A DNA stretch of 64,000 nt from Caulobacteraceae bacterium (GCA_947475845.1 CANJMO010000004.1:32151-96150); one strand, 5' to 3'; positions 16,529 through 25,789 are shown, counted from the stretch's first letter. A program made the numbers and translations. Notes: a model not told the origin generated them from the sequence alone.

Positions 16529-16572
16529 CAATTCGCAAAGCATTGGACGTGACAACACACCGTGCGAAATTG
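16529..16572. promoter_or_regulatory. Imperfect inverted repeat in divergent promoter region
   Basis: CAATTCGCA (16529-16537) and TGCGAAATTG (16563-16572) are inverted copies, with one extra base in the second arm and a 25-nt gap. They lie between the divergent starts at 16460 and 16614, as expected for an operator of a LysR/MarR-type regulator. No regulator gene is adjacent. Confidence 0.35.
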
Positions 16573-16613
16573 AGCCGCCGCGCGGACAATAAGAAGCTCA
16601 AAGGCCGACTGGA

Positions 16614-18545
16614 ATGATCTCGCTCAAGCGCTGCGGCGCCGCCCTCGCCCTACTGCTGCTCGCCGCCGCCCCCGCCCGTTCCGAAGTGGTGCGCTTCGAC
16701 ATCCGCTCCGATGACGCCGCCGCCCTGGAGGGCCGCACCTTCGGCTCACGCGGCCGGGCCCGGAAGATCGTCGCCGAGGCGACCATAGCGGTCGATCCGT
16801 CCAACCCGATCAACGACGCCATCGTCGACCTCAAGTCGGCCCCGCGCGATGCCCAGGGCCGGGTTCAGGCCAAGGCCGACGTGATCATCCTGCGCCCGGC
16901 CAGGCCCAACGGGGCCATGGTCCTGGAACTGCCCAATCGCGGCGGCGAGCTGTTCCTCAGCCTGATCGACGACGCGACCTTCGAGGCCGGCCAGCGCCTG
17001 ACCAAGGCCGGCGACGTCGGCAACGGCTTCCTGCTCAACGAGGGTTACACCGTGGTCTGGGTCGGCTGGCAGGGCGACCTGCGCCAGCCCACGGACATCG
17101 GCCTGCGCCCGCCCATCGCCAAGGGCCTGACCGGCCGCTCGCGCGACCAGTGGACCATCCGCACCGCCGATCCCAAGATTCAGCTGCGGCTGCAATATCC
17201 CGCCGCCGACCCCGCCGACGCCAAGGTCTATCTGCGCCAGCGCCCCGACGCCGAACCGGCCACGCCGGACGGTCTCGGCTTCCGCTTCATCGACGACCAG
17301 ACCATCGAGATCACCCGCCAGCCCGGCGCCGCAGCCGGCGACCTCTACGACTTCATCTACACCACCCGCGATCCGGCGGTGATGGGCATGGGCTTCGCCG
17401 CCGTACGCGACGTCGCCAGCTTCCTGAAGAATGACGCCAGCGCCCTCAATCCCCTGGCGGCAGCCGGCAAATCCGGGCTCGACCGCGCCATCGCCACCGG
17501 CATCTCCCAGAGCGGCCGGGCCCTGCGCGACGCCCTCTATTCCGGCTTCAATCAGGACGAGAAGGGCCGGATGGTGTTCGAGGGCATGTTCCCGATCATT
17601 CCCGGCACGCGCCGCAGCTTCACCAACGCCCGCTTCGCTCAGCCGACCCGCAACGCCGGGGTCCAGGCCGACCAGCTTTATCCGATGGACCAGTTCCCGT
17701 TCGCCTACGGCGCCCAGACCGACGCCCTGACCCAGAAGCACGACGGCCTGCTGCAACGCTGCGGCCAGGCCAAGACCTGCCCCAAGATTTTCCAGATGGA
17801 CGCCGAGTATGAGTTTTACGGCTCGCGCGCCAGCCTGCTGGTGACCGACACCAAGGGCGCCGCGGCGGCTCTGCCGGAAAACGTTCGCGCCTTCATGATC
17901 GCCGGTTCGCCGCACGACAACACCTTCGATGCGGTGTCGGCGCCCACGCCCGGCTGCCGGCTGCCGTCCAGCCCGGTGTTCTACGGCGCCGCCCTGCGCG
18001 CCCTGCTCAACGACCTCGACGGCTGGCTGAGGAACCAATCGCCGCCGCCTAGCCGCATCCCGACCCTGGCCGACGGCACGCTGGTTGCGGCCAAGGACGT
18101 CTATCCGTCCGGCATTCCCCTGCCCTGGCGCGGGCAGTACCTGCACGCCTACCTGATCCTGCAAGGCAAGGGTGAACCTCAGGTGACCGGGGAATATCCC
18201 GTTTTCCTGCCCAAGGCCGGCGCCGACGGCAATGCACTCGGCGGCATCCGCCTGCCCATCGTCGACGTTCCGCGCGCCACCTACGTCGGTTGGAATCCGC
18301 AGGTGGGCCATGACGGCCCGTCGGATCTGTGCGACCACGCCGGCGGCATGGTCCCCCTGGCCAAGACCAAGGCCGAGCGTCTTGCCGCCAAGGACCCGCG
18401 CCCGTCCCTCGAAGAGCTCTATCCCAAGCGCGGCGTCTACGCCGCCGCCGTGCGCAAGTCGGCCGATAAGCTGGTCGCCGACCGTCTGCTGCTGCGCCCC
18501 GACGCCGACGCCTTCATTAAGGCCGCTCAGGACCTCGATCACTGA
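16614..18545 (+). CDS. Secreted alpha/beta hydrolase domain protein (Abhydrolase_10 type)
   Basis: A 643-residue exported protein with a signal peptide (residues 1-23, ending APARSE). It resembles the large alpha/beta-hydrolase-domain proteins often found in aromatic- and lignin-degrading alphaproteobacteria. The likely nucleophile lies in GISQSG (296-301, Ser298). The N-terminal ~240 residues form a beta-rich region containing VLELPNRGG and VVWVGWQGDL. Members are assumed to be esterases, but substrates are not known. TGA and the ATG of the next gene overlap by one base (TGATG), so the two are coupled. Divergent from gallate dioxygenase, hence a possible esterase releasing gallate- or phenolic-type substrates. 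That is speculative. Confidence 0.78.
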   Translation: MISLKRCGAALALLLLAAAPARSEVVRFDIRSDDAAALEGRTFGSRGRARKIVAEATIAVDPSNPINDAIVDLKSAPRDAQGRVQAKADVIILRPARPNGAMVLELPNRGGELFLSLIDDATFEAGQRLTKAGDVGNGFLLNEGYTVVWVGWQGDLRQPTDIGLRPPIAKGLTGRSRDQWTIRTADPKIQLRLQYPAADPADAKVYLRQRPDAEPATPDGLGFRFIDDQTIEITRQPGAAAGDLYDFIYTTRDPAVMGMGFAAVRDVASFLKNDASALNPLAAAGKSGLDRAIATGISQSGRALRDALYSGFNQDEKGRMVFEGMFPIIPGTRRSFTNARFAQPTRNAGVQADQLYPMDQFPFAYGAQTDALTQKHDGLLQRCGQAKTCPKIFQMDAEYEFYGSRASLLVTDTKGAAAALPENVRAFMIAGSPHDNTFDAVSAPTPGCRLPSSPVFYGAALRALLNDLDGWLRNQSPPPSRIPTLADGTLVAAKDVYPSGIPLPWRGQYLHAYLILQGKGEPQVTGEYPVFLPKAGADGNALGGIRLPIVDVPRATYVGWNPQVGHDGPSDLCDHAGGMVPLAKTKAERLAAKDPRPSLEELYPKRGVYAAAVRKSADKLVADRLLLRPDADAFIKAAQDLDH

Positions 18546-19171
18546 TGCGCGTCGCCCTGATCCATGCCCTGCGCCACTCCCCGCCGCCGATCGTGGCGGC
18601 GTTCGCCCGGCTGTGGCCAGAACCGACTCTGGTCAATCTGCTCGACGACAGCCTGTCCGCGGACCTCGCCCGCGCCGGCGCCCTGACCCCCACCATGACC
18701 GACCGCTTCCTGCGGCTGGCCACCTATGTGGTGGACGCCGGCGCCGACGCCATTCTGTTCACCTGTTCCGCGTTCGGTCCCTGCATCGACGCCTGCGCCG
18801 CCGCCTATCCCAACATGCCGGTGTTGAAGCCTAACGAGGCCATGATCGAAGAGGCGGCGGCATATGCCGATATCGGCCTGCTCTCCACCTTCGCCGCCAA
18901 CCTGATCTCCATGCCGCCCGAGTTCCCGTCATCGACGCGGATCACGCCGCGTCTGGCCCAAGGCGCCTTGGCCGCGCTCGACGCCGGCGACGTCGCCACC
19001 CACGACCGGCTGGTGATCGAGGCTTCGCGCGACCTGTCCGCCTGCGAAGCGGTGGTCCTGGGTCAGTTCAGCATCAGCCACCTCGGATCGCGGGTCGCCG
19101 AGGCCGCCGGAAGGCCTGTTCTGACCACCCCGGACAGCGCGGTGCGCAAGCTGCGCCGCCTGATGGCCTGA
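18545..19171 (+). CDS. Asp/Glu racemase-superfamily protein with one catalytic Cys
   Basis: A 208-residue protein of the aspartate/glutamate/hydantoin racemase superfamily. The first catalytic cysteine is present in LFTCSAF (Cys74). The second, normally in an LGCT-like motif, is replaced: the equivalent segment reads VVLGQFSI. The superfamily also holds maleate isomerase and arylmalonate decarboxylase, whose chemistry uses these cysteines differently. A two-base racemase mechanism is therefore unlikely here, and a decarboxylase, isomerase or C-C lyase is possible. The start ATG 18545 overlaps the hydrolase stop by one base, implying a shared pathway. Confidence 0.75.
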   Translation: MRVALIHALRHSPPPIVAAFARLWPEPTLVNLLDDSLSADLARAGALTPTMTDRFLRLATYVVDAGADAILFTCSAFGPCIDACAAAYPNMPVLKPNEAMIEEAAAYADIGLLSTFAANLISMPPEFPSSTRITPRLAQGALAALDAGDVATHDRLVIEASRDLSACEAVVLGQFSISHLGSRVAEAAGRPVLTTPDSAVRKLRRLMA

Positions 19172-19452
19172 GTCTTTCTCCGCGCCAGTAATAACCTTGA
19201 AATTTCAACCTTCGCGTGTGCAACGTGGCGCGGAAGTCATGTACCCGACACGGCCGTTGGCCGCGACGACTTGCGGCATCGTCGGGGGTTTCCTTTTGCA
19301 GCAAAATGTCCGTGTCAAATTGCGCCAGCAACCCTTGGGCGCTGCACTTGAAATCAGTTTCGCAAGACGGGCCGTTGTTGGCACGTCAATTGCTTTGCAT
19401 CCACGATCTATTTTCGGCCTTCGCGTCGCTCCGAAAGAACCAAACAAACCCC

Positions 19453-20310
19453 ATGACGGGAGCGGGCCCAAAACAGACAACTGGCGGCCTGGCGATTCCG
19501 CTCTACGCCGCGGCGTGCGTTTTCGCCGCCGTCCCTGCGTCCGCCCAGCAGAATCCGCCACCGGCGGCCCAAACGTCCGGCGTTTTGGTCCAGCGCGTCA
19601 CCTTCACCGGCAACGCCAGGATGCCCGCCGAACGCCTGGCTAAGGTGGTCGCTCCCTGGCTGCGCCGCCCCTCCACCCTCGCCGACCTGGACAAAATGGC
19701 CGAGGCGGTCGGCGCCTATTACCGGGCGCACGGCTTTCTGGTGGCCCAGGCCTACGTCCCGCCGCAGACCATCGACGGCGGCATGGTCGAGGTGGCGGTG
19801 CTGGAAGGCCGTTTCAGCGACATCGAACTTGCCGCCAACGGTTCGCGCATTTCCGCCGAGCGACTGCTGCGCACCGCCCGCCTAAACGCCTGCGGCCAGC
19901 CCAAGTCCTGCACCGGCATCGGTCCGGTGATGCAAGCTCAGGTTGAGCGCGCCGCCCTGCTCGTTTCCGAGATCTCGGGGGTGAGGGCCACCTATCAGCT
20001 GAAGGCCGGCAAGGAGCCCGGCTCGACCTCGATCGTGCTCGACGTCAAGCCGGCCCGGCGCTTTTCCGGTTCCGCCAGCCTCGACAACGAGGGCTTCGCC
20101 TATACCGGCCGCAACCGCCTGACCCTGGCCGGGACCGCCGCCAACCTGACCGGCCGCGGCGACCTCACCTTCGGCGGCCTGCTCGGGTCTGACGTAGTCA
20201 CCGTGGACACGTCTGGCGCGGTCGGCAGCTTCGCCACAAAGGCGGCCGGCATCGGCAAGACCGTCAACATCACCGGCATCACCCTGGGCGGGCTCGACGC
20301 CGGCAACTAA
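19453..20310 (+). pseudogene. Two-partner-secretion TpsB (ShlB/FhaC-type) remnant fused in frame to a TpsA fragment
   Basis: From ATG 19453 there is a signal peptide (ending PASAQQ) and then the POTRA domain of a TpsB transporter (VLVQRVTFTGNARMPAERL, MVEVAVLEGRFSDIEL). The first strand of the beta-barrel follows (LDNEGFAYTGRNRLTLAG). At about 20155-20195 the barrel stops and the frame continues as GIGKTVNITGITLGGLDAGN. This is a YDG-type repeat of a secreted TpsA exoprotein, not a transporter. TpsB proteins are normally about 550 residues, and only about 235 remain. An in-frame deletion between tpsB and tpsA is the simplest cause. The frame ends at TAA 20308-20310, where the repeat should have Tyr. 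Confidence 0.8.
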
Positions 20311-20872
20311 ATCCTGGCCAGCGTCACCGCCTCGGCCACCGCCAGCATCATCGCCGCGCCCGTCATCGTTCCGCCGGTCATCATCCCCGAAGCCCCCCCC
20401 GGTGATTACGCCGCCGGTGATCGCCCCGCTGGTGACGGCTCCGGTCGTCGCGCCGGTCTTGGAGCCCGTGATCGTCCCGGTGGTCGCCGCGCCGGTCGAC
20501 GTCACCACCCCGTCGACGCCCGAAATCGCCGGCGGGGCCGTCATCGCCCAGGCCGTGACCAGCCCGTCGTCGGTGAGCGGCGTCCCGGTGTCGCCGGTCG
20601 CCCAGCTGTCGAACCTGCTGTTCAGTCCCCCGGCCGTCTCGCTCGCGCTCAACCTGAATCAGGCCCCGATCGTCGCGCCCCCGACGATCACCGCAGCCTC
20701 GACCTTCGTCCCGGGCGCCGCGCCCACCACGGCGCCGCAGGCGCCGTCTCAATCGAACGCGACCGCGCCGGCCCTCACGGCGCCCGGCGTCGACATCGCG
20801 GCGCCGCCGCAGGAACCCTCGACCACCGACGATCAGGCTAACGAGGACAACCTCAACAACGGCCCGGCCTGA
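20311..20872 (+). pseudogene. C-terminal tail of the TpsA exoprotein, separated by a nonsense codon and a frameshift
   Basis: Directly after the TAA the same frame reads ILASVTASATAS and a Pro/Val/Ile-rich stretch, as expected downstream of a YDG repeat. It goes out of frame in a run of eight C (20393-20400). With seven C it would continue as PEAPPVITPPVIAPLV. From about 20402 the new frame runs to TGA 20872, with low-complexity Pro/Ala/Val/Thr sequence and an acidic end (DDQANEDNLNN). Such tails are typical of TpsA proteins. The stretch is therefore the 3' end of the same fused gene, broken twice. A sequencing error in the C run is possible, but the nonsense codon is a separate lesion. Confidence 0.7.
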
Positions 20873-20903
20873 CCCGCTCGAGCAGGCCGGTAGCGAAGCA
20901 GGA

Positions 20904-21758
20904 CTACTTGGCGACCGTGACCCCGTTGACCGGCTTATTGCGGTTGTTCTCTTCGCAGACGTACTCCTGGTTGCGCAGGTCCGGGCGCCAGTTGAACATG
21001 ATCGGCACCATCGTATAGGGCCGCTCCAGGGTCACCGGATCCTCGATGGTGTTGTCCATCTGCAGCCTGCGCCCGCCGTCGACCTTGTGGATGCGTTCGA
21101 TCACATGCTGCTGCGTCGAATGGCGGCTGCCTTCGTCGTCGATCAGGGTGCGGTCGTTGAGCTTGATGGTGTCGACCACCAAGGTGTCGCCCTCCCAATG
21201 GCCGACCGAGTCGCCGAGGAAGCTTTCGCCCAGGTTCGGGTTGTGCTTTTCGGTCATGTAGATCCGGCGGATATTGTGCAGGGTCTCCATCAGCATCACG
21301 TAGTGCTCGGGCTGGCCGTGCGCCGCAGGTACATGAATGATCTCGATCGGATAAGGCGAGTCCATCGCCCGAGGCGTGCCGTGGGGGAAGCACTGGGTCT
21401 GGGCGTCCGCGATCGGGATGCCCTTGTTCTTGGTGCGGATGTAGTCTTCCAGCAGCTTCATGTATTTGGGCTTCAGCGGCGGCGGCATGCCCGGTTCGGA
21501 CCCGAACAGCTTGTGCGTGCCGACGATCCACCAATGGCCTTCGATGTTGCGGGGGTCGGGATTGGGCGCCGCCGCTCCGGGCGGTGCGGGCGTTGAACTG
21601 ACCCCGTTCTGCGTCAGGGCCAGGGTCTTGTCCGAACCGTTGTAGAGGTTGCCCAGCCTGGCCGACTGCGCCGCGGCGGATCCGCCGATCGCTAGCGTAC
21701 CCAAAAGTCCCAGGCCAAGGCCCAGCAGGCGGCGCCCCCGCTTTTCGGGATTACCCAT
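20904..21758 (-). CDS. Secreted protein of an uncharacterised PHG-x-P / HWEGDTLVVDT family (copy A)
   Basis: A 284-residue exported protein with a signal peptide (about 1-31, ending SAAAQS). The core has TQCFPHGTPR, then METLHNIRRIYMTEK, then GHWEGDTLVVDT and ERIHKVDGGRR. WRPDLRNQEYVCEENNRN lies near the end. The same order of blocks recurs in three other genes of this window; the gene at 30470-31321 is nearly colinear with it. Proteins of this kind are widespread as hypothetical exported proteins in Caulobacterales, sphingomonads and acidobacteria; I know of no assigned function. A start at ATG 21758 follows AGGGAGAG. It is the last gene of a PrpD-aminotransferase-MFS operon, 56 bp after the transporter. 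Confidence 0.75.
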   Translation of the reverse strand: MGNPEKRGRRLLGLGLGLLGTLAIGGSAAAQSARLGNLYNGSDKTLALTQNGVSSTPAPPGAAAPNPDPRNIEGHWWIVGTHKLFGSEPGMPPPLKPKYMKLLEDYIRTKNKGIPIADAQTQCFPHGTPRAMDSPYPIEIIHVPAAHGQPEHYVMLMETLHNIRRIYMTEKHNPNLGESFLGDSVGHWEGDTLVVDTIKLNDRTLIDDEGSRHSTQQHVIERIHKVDGGRRLQMDNTIEDPVTLERPYTMVPIMFNWRPDLRNQEYVCEENNRNKPVNGVTVAK

Positions 21759-21814
21759 TCGTCACTCTCCCTTGTTTGCCCCAGCTGTCGCCGCCAGGTG
21801 CAAAATCGCTCTTC

Positions 21815-23062
21815 TCAGGCCGCGGCCTTGACCGGAACCTTCAGCGGCATGCCGAAGGCGCAGGCCGCGCCTATGCCCATGATACACATCGAGACCAGGA
21901 ACGGCAGGTACCAGTTTCCGGTCAGGTCGATCAGATAGCCGCCGACCACTGGCGACACGATCGCCGCTCCGGCCGAACCGATATTCATCAGTCCCGCCGC
22001 CGTGCCCGAATGCTCCGGCGCGATGTCCATCGGCACCGACCACATCGGCCCCACCACCAGTTCGGCGAAGAAGAACCCGGCCGACAAGCACAGGGCGACG
22101 GTGGTCAGATCGCGGAAATAAAGGATCGGCAGCAGCGAGAGCAGGGCCCCGATGAAGCCGCCGACGATCAGAATCAGACGCGACAGCCGCAGGTTGCCGG
22201 TGCGCCTCAGCAGCATGTCCGACAGCACCCCGCCCAGGGTGTCGCCCACCACCCCGGCGAAGAACACGCCCGAGGCGAAGATCGCCGACTTCTGGATATC
22301 CATCTTGTAGCTGGTCTTGAAAAACAGCGGCACCCAGGTGAGGTACAGCCACAGCGTCCAGCCGTAGCAGAAGTAGGTCAGGGTCACCGGCCACATCCGG
22401 CGCACCAGCATCTTCCACGGGATCGGCGCCGTGCGCTTGGCCTTGGGCAGGGGCAGCTCAGCCAGCTCCTGCGCCGTCACCCCCTTGTGGTCGCGCGGGT
22501 CGTCACGGAAATACAGGCCCCACAGCACGATCCAGATCATGCTGACCACGCCGATGATGACGAACGAGCCGCGCCAGCTGAAGGTCACCGTCAGGGCCGC
22601 CACAACCGGCGGGGTCAGGGCGTTGCCCAGACGGGAGAACGAGTGGGTGATGCCTTGGGCGAAGCCACGCTTCTCCACGGGCACCCATTTCTGCATGGCC
22701 GCCGTCGCCGCCGGGAAGGTCGCCCCTTCGCCGAGGCCGAGCAACAGCCTCGCAGCGAACAGCGACACCAGGCCCATCGACAGGCCGGTCAGCACCGTGG
22801 CTCCGGCCCAGACGACGCCGCACACCACCAGGGTCCGCCGGGCGCCCCACTTGTCGGAGATCAGTCCACCGAACACCTGGCACAGCAGATAGGGATAGGC
22901 GAAGGCCGAAAAGGCTAGGCCCATCTGCGTGTTGGTCAGGCCGAACTGCTCCTTGATCGGCCCCGCCGCCGCCGAGATATTGGTCCGGTCGACGTAGGTG
23001 ATGAAGTACATCAGGCAGAGCAGGGCCAACACGATGTTGGTGGCTCGGAAGATTTTGCTCAT
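21815..23062 (-). CDS. MFS transporter, anion:cation symporter (ACS) type
   Basis: A 415-residue polytopic protein with about 12 predicted spans. The MFS motif A is GGLISDKWGARR, between spans 2 and 3. The N-terminus YFITYVDRTNISAAA, with its conserved DRTN, is typical of the ACS family that imports organic anions such as hexuronates, phthalate, glucarate or aromatic acids. It lies between the class V aminotransferase (30 bp upstream) and secreted copy A (56 bp downstream) on the same strand, so it probably imports the substrate of this operon. No substrate can be derived from the sequence. Confidence 0.88.
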   Translation of the reverse strand: MSKIFRATNIVLALLCLMYFITYVDRTNISAAAGPIKEQFGLTNTQMGLAFSAFAYPYLLCQVFGGLISDKWGARRTLVVCGVVWAGATVLTGLSMGLVSLFAARLLLGLGEGATFPAATAAMQKWVPVEKRGFAQGITHSFSRLGNALTPPVVAALTVTFSWRGSFVIIGVVSMIWIVLWGLYFRDDPRDHKGVTAQELAELPLPKAKRTAPIPWKMLVRRMWPVTLTYFCYGWTLWLYLTWVPLFFKTSYKMDIQKSAIFASGVFFAGVVGDTLGGVLSDMLLRRTGNLRLSRLILIVGGFIGALLSLLPILYFRDLTTVALCLSAGFFFAELVVGPMWSVPMDIAPEHSGTAAGLMNIGSAGAAIVSPVVGGYLIDLTGNWYLPFLVSMCIMGIGAACAFGMPLKVPVKAAA

Positions 23063-23092
23063 GCGTGCGCCCGGGCCGTTTCTTTTTGGCGT

Positions 23093-24286
23093 CTAAGACT
23101 GCGAGGTTTCGGCGAGATAGGCCATGGCGGCCTGCACGCCGCCGGTCTTATAGGCCGTACCGGACAGGCCCAGCGCCATCTCCACCCCGGCCAGCGCGCC
23201 GACCAGGGTCAGGGCGTTGATGTCGCCCAGGTGGCCGATGCGGAACACCTTGTCGGCCGCCTTGGACAGGCCGGCGCCGAGCGAGATGTCGAAGTTTTTC
23301 AGCGCGATGGCGCGCAGGTTGTCGGCGCCCTTGCCGTCCGGCATGACCACCGTGGTCAGCACCGGCGAGAAGGCTTCGGGTTGGCTGCACATGTTCTGCA
23401 GGCCCCAGGCCGCGACGGCGCGGCGGGTCGCCTCGCCATAGCGCAGGTGGCGGGCGAACACCCGGTCAAGCCCCTCCTCGTGCAGCATGTCGATCGCCTC
23501 GACCAGGCCGTAGAGGGTGTTGGTCGCCGGGGTGTAGGGGAACGAGCCTTTCTCGTTGGCCTTGAGCATCTCCTCCCACGACCAGTAGGGGCCGCCCAGG
23601 GTTGAGCCCTTGCTCGCCGCCAAAGCCTTGCCGCTGATGGCGTTGAACGAGATGCCGGGCGGCATCATCAGGCCCTTCTGCGAGCCGGACACGGTGACGT
23701 CCACGCCCCATTCGTCATGGCGGTAGTCGGCCGAGCCCAGCGACGACACCGCGTCGACCATCAGCAGCGCCGGGTGGCCGGCCGCGTCGATCGCCTTGCG
23801 CACCGCAGCCACGTTGGAGATCACGCCCGAGGAGGTCTCGTTGTGCACGATGCACACCGCCTTGATGGCGTGGGTCTTGTCGTCGCGCAGCTTCGCCTCG
23901 ATGGCTCCGGCGTCGACCGCGACGGTCCAATCCGAAGGAATGATCTCGGCCTGCAGGCCCAGCTTGTCGGCCATGCCCTTCCACAGGTTGGCGAAGTGGC
24001 CGGTCTCGAACATCAGCACCTTGTCGCCGGGCGACAGGGTGTTGGCCAGCGAGGCCTCCCAGGCGCCGGTGCCCGAGGACGGATAGATGATCACATGGCC
24101 TTCGGTCTTGAAGACCCCGCGGATGCCGGCCAGCACCTTGAAACCCAGTTGCGCGAACTCGGGCCCGCGGTGGTCGATGATCGGCTTGGAAATGGCGTGC
24201 AGGATGCGGTCCGGAATCGGGCTCGGGCCGGGGATTTGCAGGAAGTGGCGGCCGGGGATGCGGGGGGCGGTGTTGGTCAAAGCCAT
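23093..24286 (-). CDS. Class V aminotransferase, serine-glyoxylate aminotransferase-like
   Basis: A 397-residue fold-type I PLP enzyme. The Schiff-base lysine is Lys204 in VSGSQKGLMMPPG. The N-terminus PGPSPIPDRIL and the block YPSSGTGAWEASLANT are typical of alanine/serine:glyoxylate aminotransferases, and MVDAVSSLGS (176-185) contains the PLP-binding Asp. The family transfers amino groups from serine or alanine to glyoxylate, or acts as aspartate-pyruvate type enzymes. Glyoxylate use would fit the GlcDEF genes some 9 kb away. Flanked by PrpD-family and MFS genes with 30-bp gaps on each side, so it is likely one operon. The precise donor and acceptor remain open. Confidence 0.88.
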   Translation of the reverse strand: MALTNTAPRIPGRHFLQIPGPSPIPDRILHAISKPIIDHRGPEFAQLGFKVLAGIRGVFKTEGHVIIYPSSGTGAWEASLANTLSPGDKVLMFETGHFANLWKGMADKLGLQAEIIPSDWTVAVDAGAIEAKLRDDKTHAIKAVCIVHNETSSGVISNVAAVRKAIDAAGHPALLMVDAVSSLGSADYRHDEWGVDVTVSGSQKGLMMPPGISFNAISGKALAASKGSTLGGPYWSWEEMLKANEKGSFPYTPATNTLYGLVEAIDMLHEEGLDRVFARHLRYGEATRRAVAAWGLQNMCSQPEAFSPVLTTVVMPDGKGADNLRAIALKNFDISLGAGLSKAADKVFRIGHLGDINALTLVGALAGVEMALGLSGTAYKTGGVQAAMAYLAETSQS

Positions 24287-24316
24287 CGTCTATCCAATCG
24301 AAAAATCGAGGCGCGG

Positions 24317-25789
24317 TTACGCGCGCGCCATTAGCCGGGTCAGGGAGCGGATGTCGGCCACGCGGTCAAGGTTCTGCACCTGAACGATGATCTGTTCGGC
24401 GGCCGCCTTGGCCAGGCCGGCATAGCCCGCGCAGTCGCGGAACTTGTCCTTCTCGTCGTCGAACGACATCGGGATTTGCGGGCTGCCGCGGGCGTAGTCG
24501 ACGACGGCTCCGTTGATCGTCCGCCCGTCCTTCAGCCTGATCTCGATGATGCTGCGCATCTTGTCGGTGCCGGCGGCGTCGGCGGCGGGATTGTTGTAGA
24601 ACTCGACGCGTCGCAGCAGCGCCTGCACCGCCGAGCGGTTGACCGCTTCGTCGGTGAATTCGGCCAGCCCCGCCTTGCCGTCGGTCACCAGCACCGCCAT
24701 CACATATTCCATCGAGAACTTGGCCTCGAGGCCCGTCTTTGGCTGGTGCTGGATCAAGGTGTTGAGCATCGGCTTGGAGGCCCCGACGCGGATCGCGGCG
24801 ATATCGTCGGCCTTCAGATTGTTGGCCCGCACCAGCCGAGTCATCTCGTCCATCGCCGGATGGGTCAGCGAACCTGACGGATAGGGCTTGATCGAAACGC
24901 CGGGGGTCAGCAGCGACCACGGCTTGCCGAGCTTGCCGGCGATGGCATTGCGGTCAAAGCCGCCGCCCGCCGCGTTGAAGATGCCGCGCTGGGCTTCCAG
25001 GATGTTCTCCGCCGCGGTCCAGCCCAGCCCCGCCAGGTCCGCCGCCATCACCCCACCCTCGGCCGCGTGCCCGGCCTGGAACGGCTTGGTCATGGTGCCG
25101 AAGTTCTCGCGCAGGCCCGACGCCTCGCCCCCGGCCACGCCCAGCGCGTTGCGCACGCCCTTGGCGTCCAGGCCCTTGACCTTGGCGGCGGCGACGGTCG
25201 CGCCGAACACCCCGAACAGGCCGGTGGAGTGGAAACCGCCGTCATAGGCGCGCGGATTGCTGGCCTCGGCCACTTTGCACTCGACCTCGACCCCCATGTG
25301 GTAGGCGAGCATGAAATCGCGCCCCGATTTGCCGGCGGCTTCGGCCATGGCCAGGGCGGCTGGGAGGGCGGTGACGCTGGGGTGGGTCAGCAGGCCGTAG
25401 ACCCGGTCCTTGGCGACCGCCAGTTGGGTGTCGTCATAGTCGTCGGCGTGGATCGCCACCCCATTGGCGAAGGCGGCGAAACGGGCCGGCGCGCGCAGGC
25501 CGGTGCCCAGCACCGTCGCCGCCCCGGTCTTGCCGCCGCCGACCGTGGCCAGATAGCGGGCGACGATCGGCGCGGTTTCGGCCTTCTCGCCCGAAAGGGC
25601 CAAGCCCATGGAATCCAGGATGTGCTTCTTGGATAGCTCCACCAGATCCGCGGGCAGGCTGTCCCAGCGCGACGAGACCACGAAGTCGGCGACCTCGGCG
25701 GTAACGCCCTGCGCGGCTTGAGCCGACGCCGCGCGCGGCGCGGCCGCGAGAGCCGAGAGCCCGGCCAGGAATTGCTTCCGGTCCAACAT
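24317..25789 (-). CDS. Secreted MmgE/PrpD family protein
   Basis: A 490-residue protein of the MmgE/PrpD family (2-methylcitrate dehydratase, cis-aconitate decarboxylase and itaconate-related enzymes). The family blocks are visible: ILDSMGLALSGE, FANGVAIHADDYDD, HPSVTALPAALA, then KPFQAGHAAEGGVMAA and KPYPSGSLTHPAMDE. Unusually it begins with an export signal (MLDRKQFLAGLSALAAAPRA), which resembles a Tat or Sec leader, whereas the classic enzymes are cytoplasmic. ATG 25789 was chosen because it begins this leader; the frame extends to 25822. First gene of the operon with the aminotransferase, MFS and secreted copy A, divergent from the TonB receptor. Dehydratase or isomerase of a branched dicarboxylate is a fair guess. 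Confidence 0.82.
   Translation of the reverse strand: MLDRKQFLAGLSALAAAPRAASAQAAQGVTAEVADFVVSSRWDSLPADLVELSKKHILDSMGLALSGEKAETAPIVARYLATVGGGKTGAATVLGTGLRAPARFAAFANGVAIHADDYDDTQLAVAKDRVYGLLTHPSVTALPAALAMAEAAGKSGRDFMLAYHMGVEVECKVAEASNPRAYDGGFHSTGLFGVFGATVAAAKVKGLDAKGVRNALGVAGGEASGLRENFGTMTKPFQAGHAAEGGVMAADLAGLGWTAAENILEAQRGIFNAAGGGFDRNAIAGKLGKPWSLLTPGVSIKPYPSGSLTHPAMDEMTRLVRANNLKADDIAAIRVGASKPMLNTLIQHQPKTGLEAKFSMEYVMAVLVTDGKAGLAEFTDEAVNRSAVQALLRRVEFYNNPAADAAGTDKMRSIIEIRLKDGRTINGAVVDYARGSPQIPMSFDDEKDKFRDCAGYAGLAKAAAEQIIVQVQNLDRVADIRSLTRLMARA

Noticed and set aside
16746..18542. 598-codon minus-strand frame opposite the secreted hydrolase
   Set aside because: No family features. The plus strand has a signal peptide and hydrolase motifs and is coupled to the next gene.
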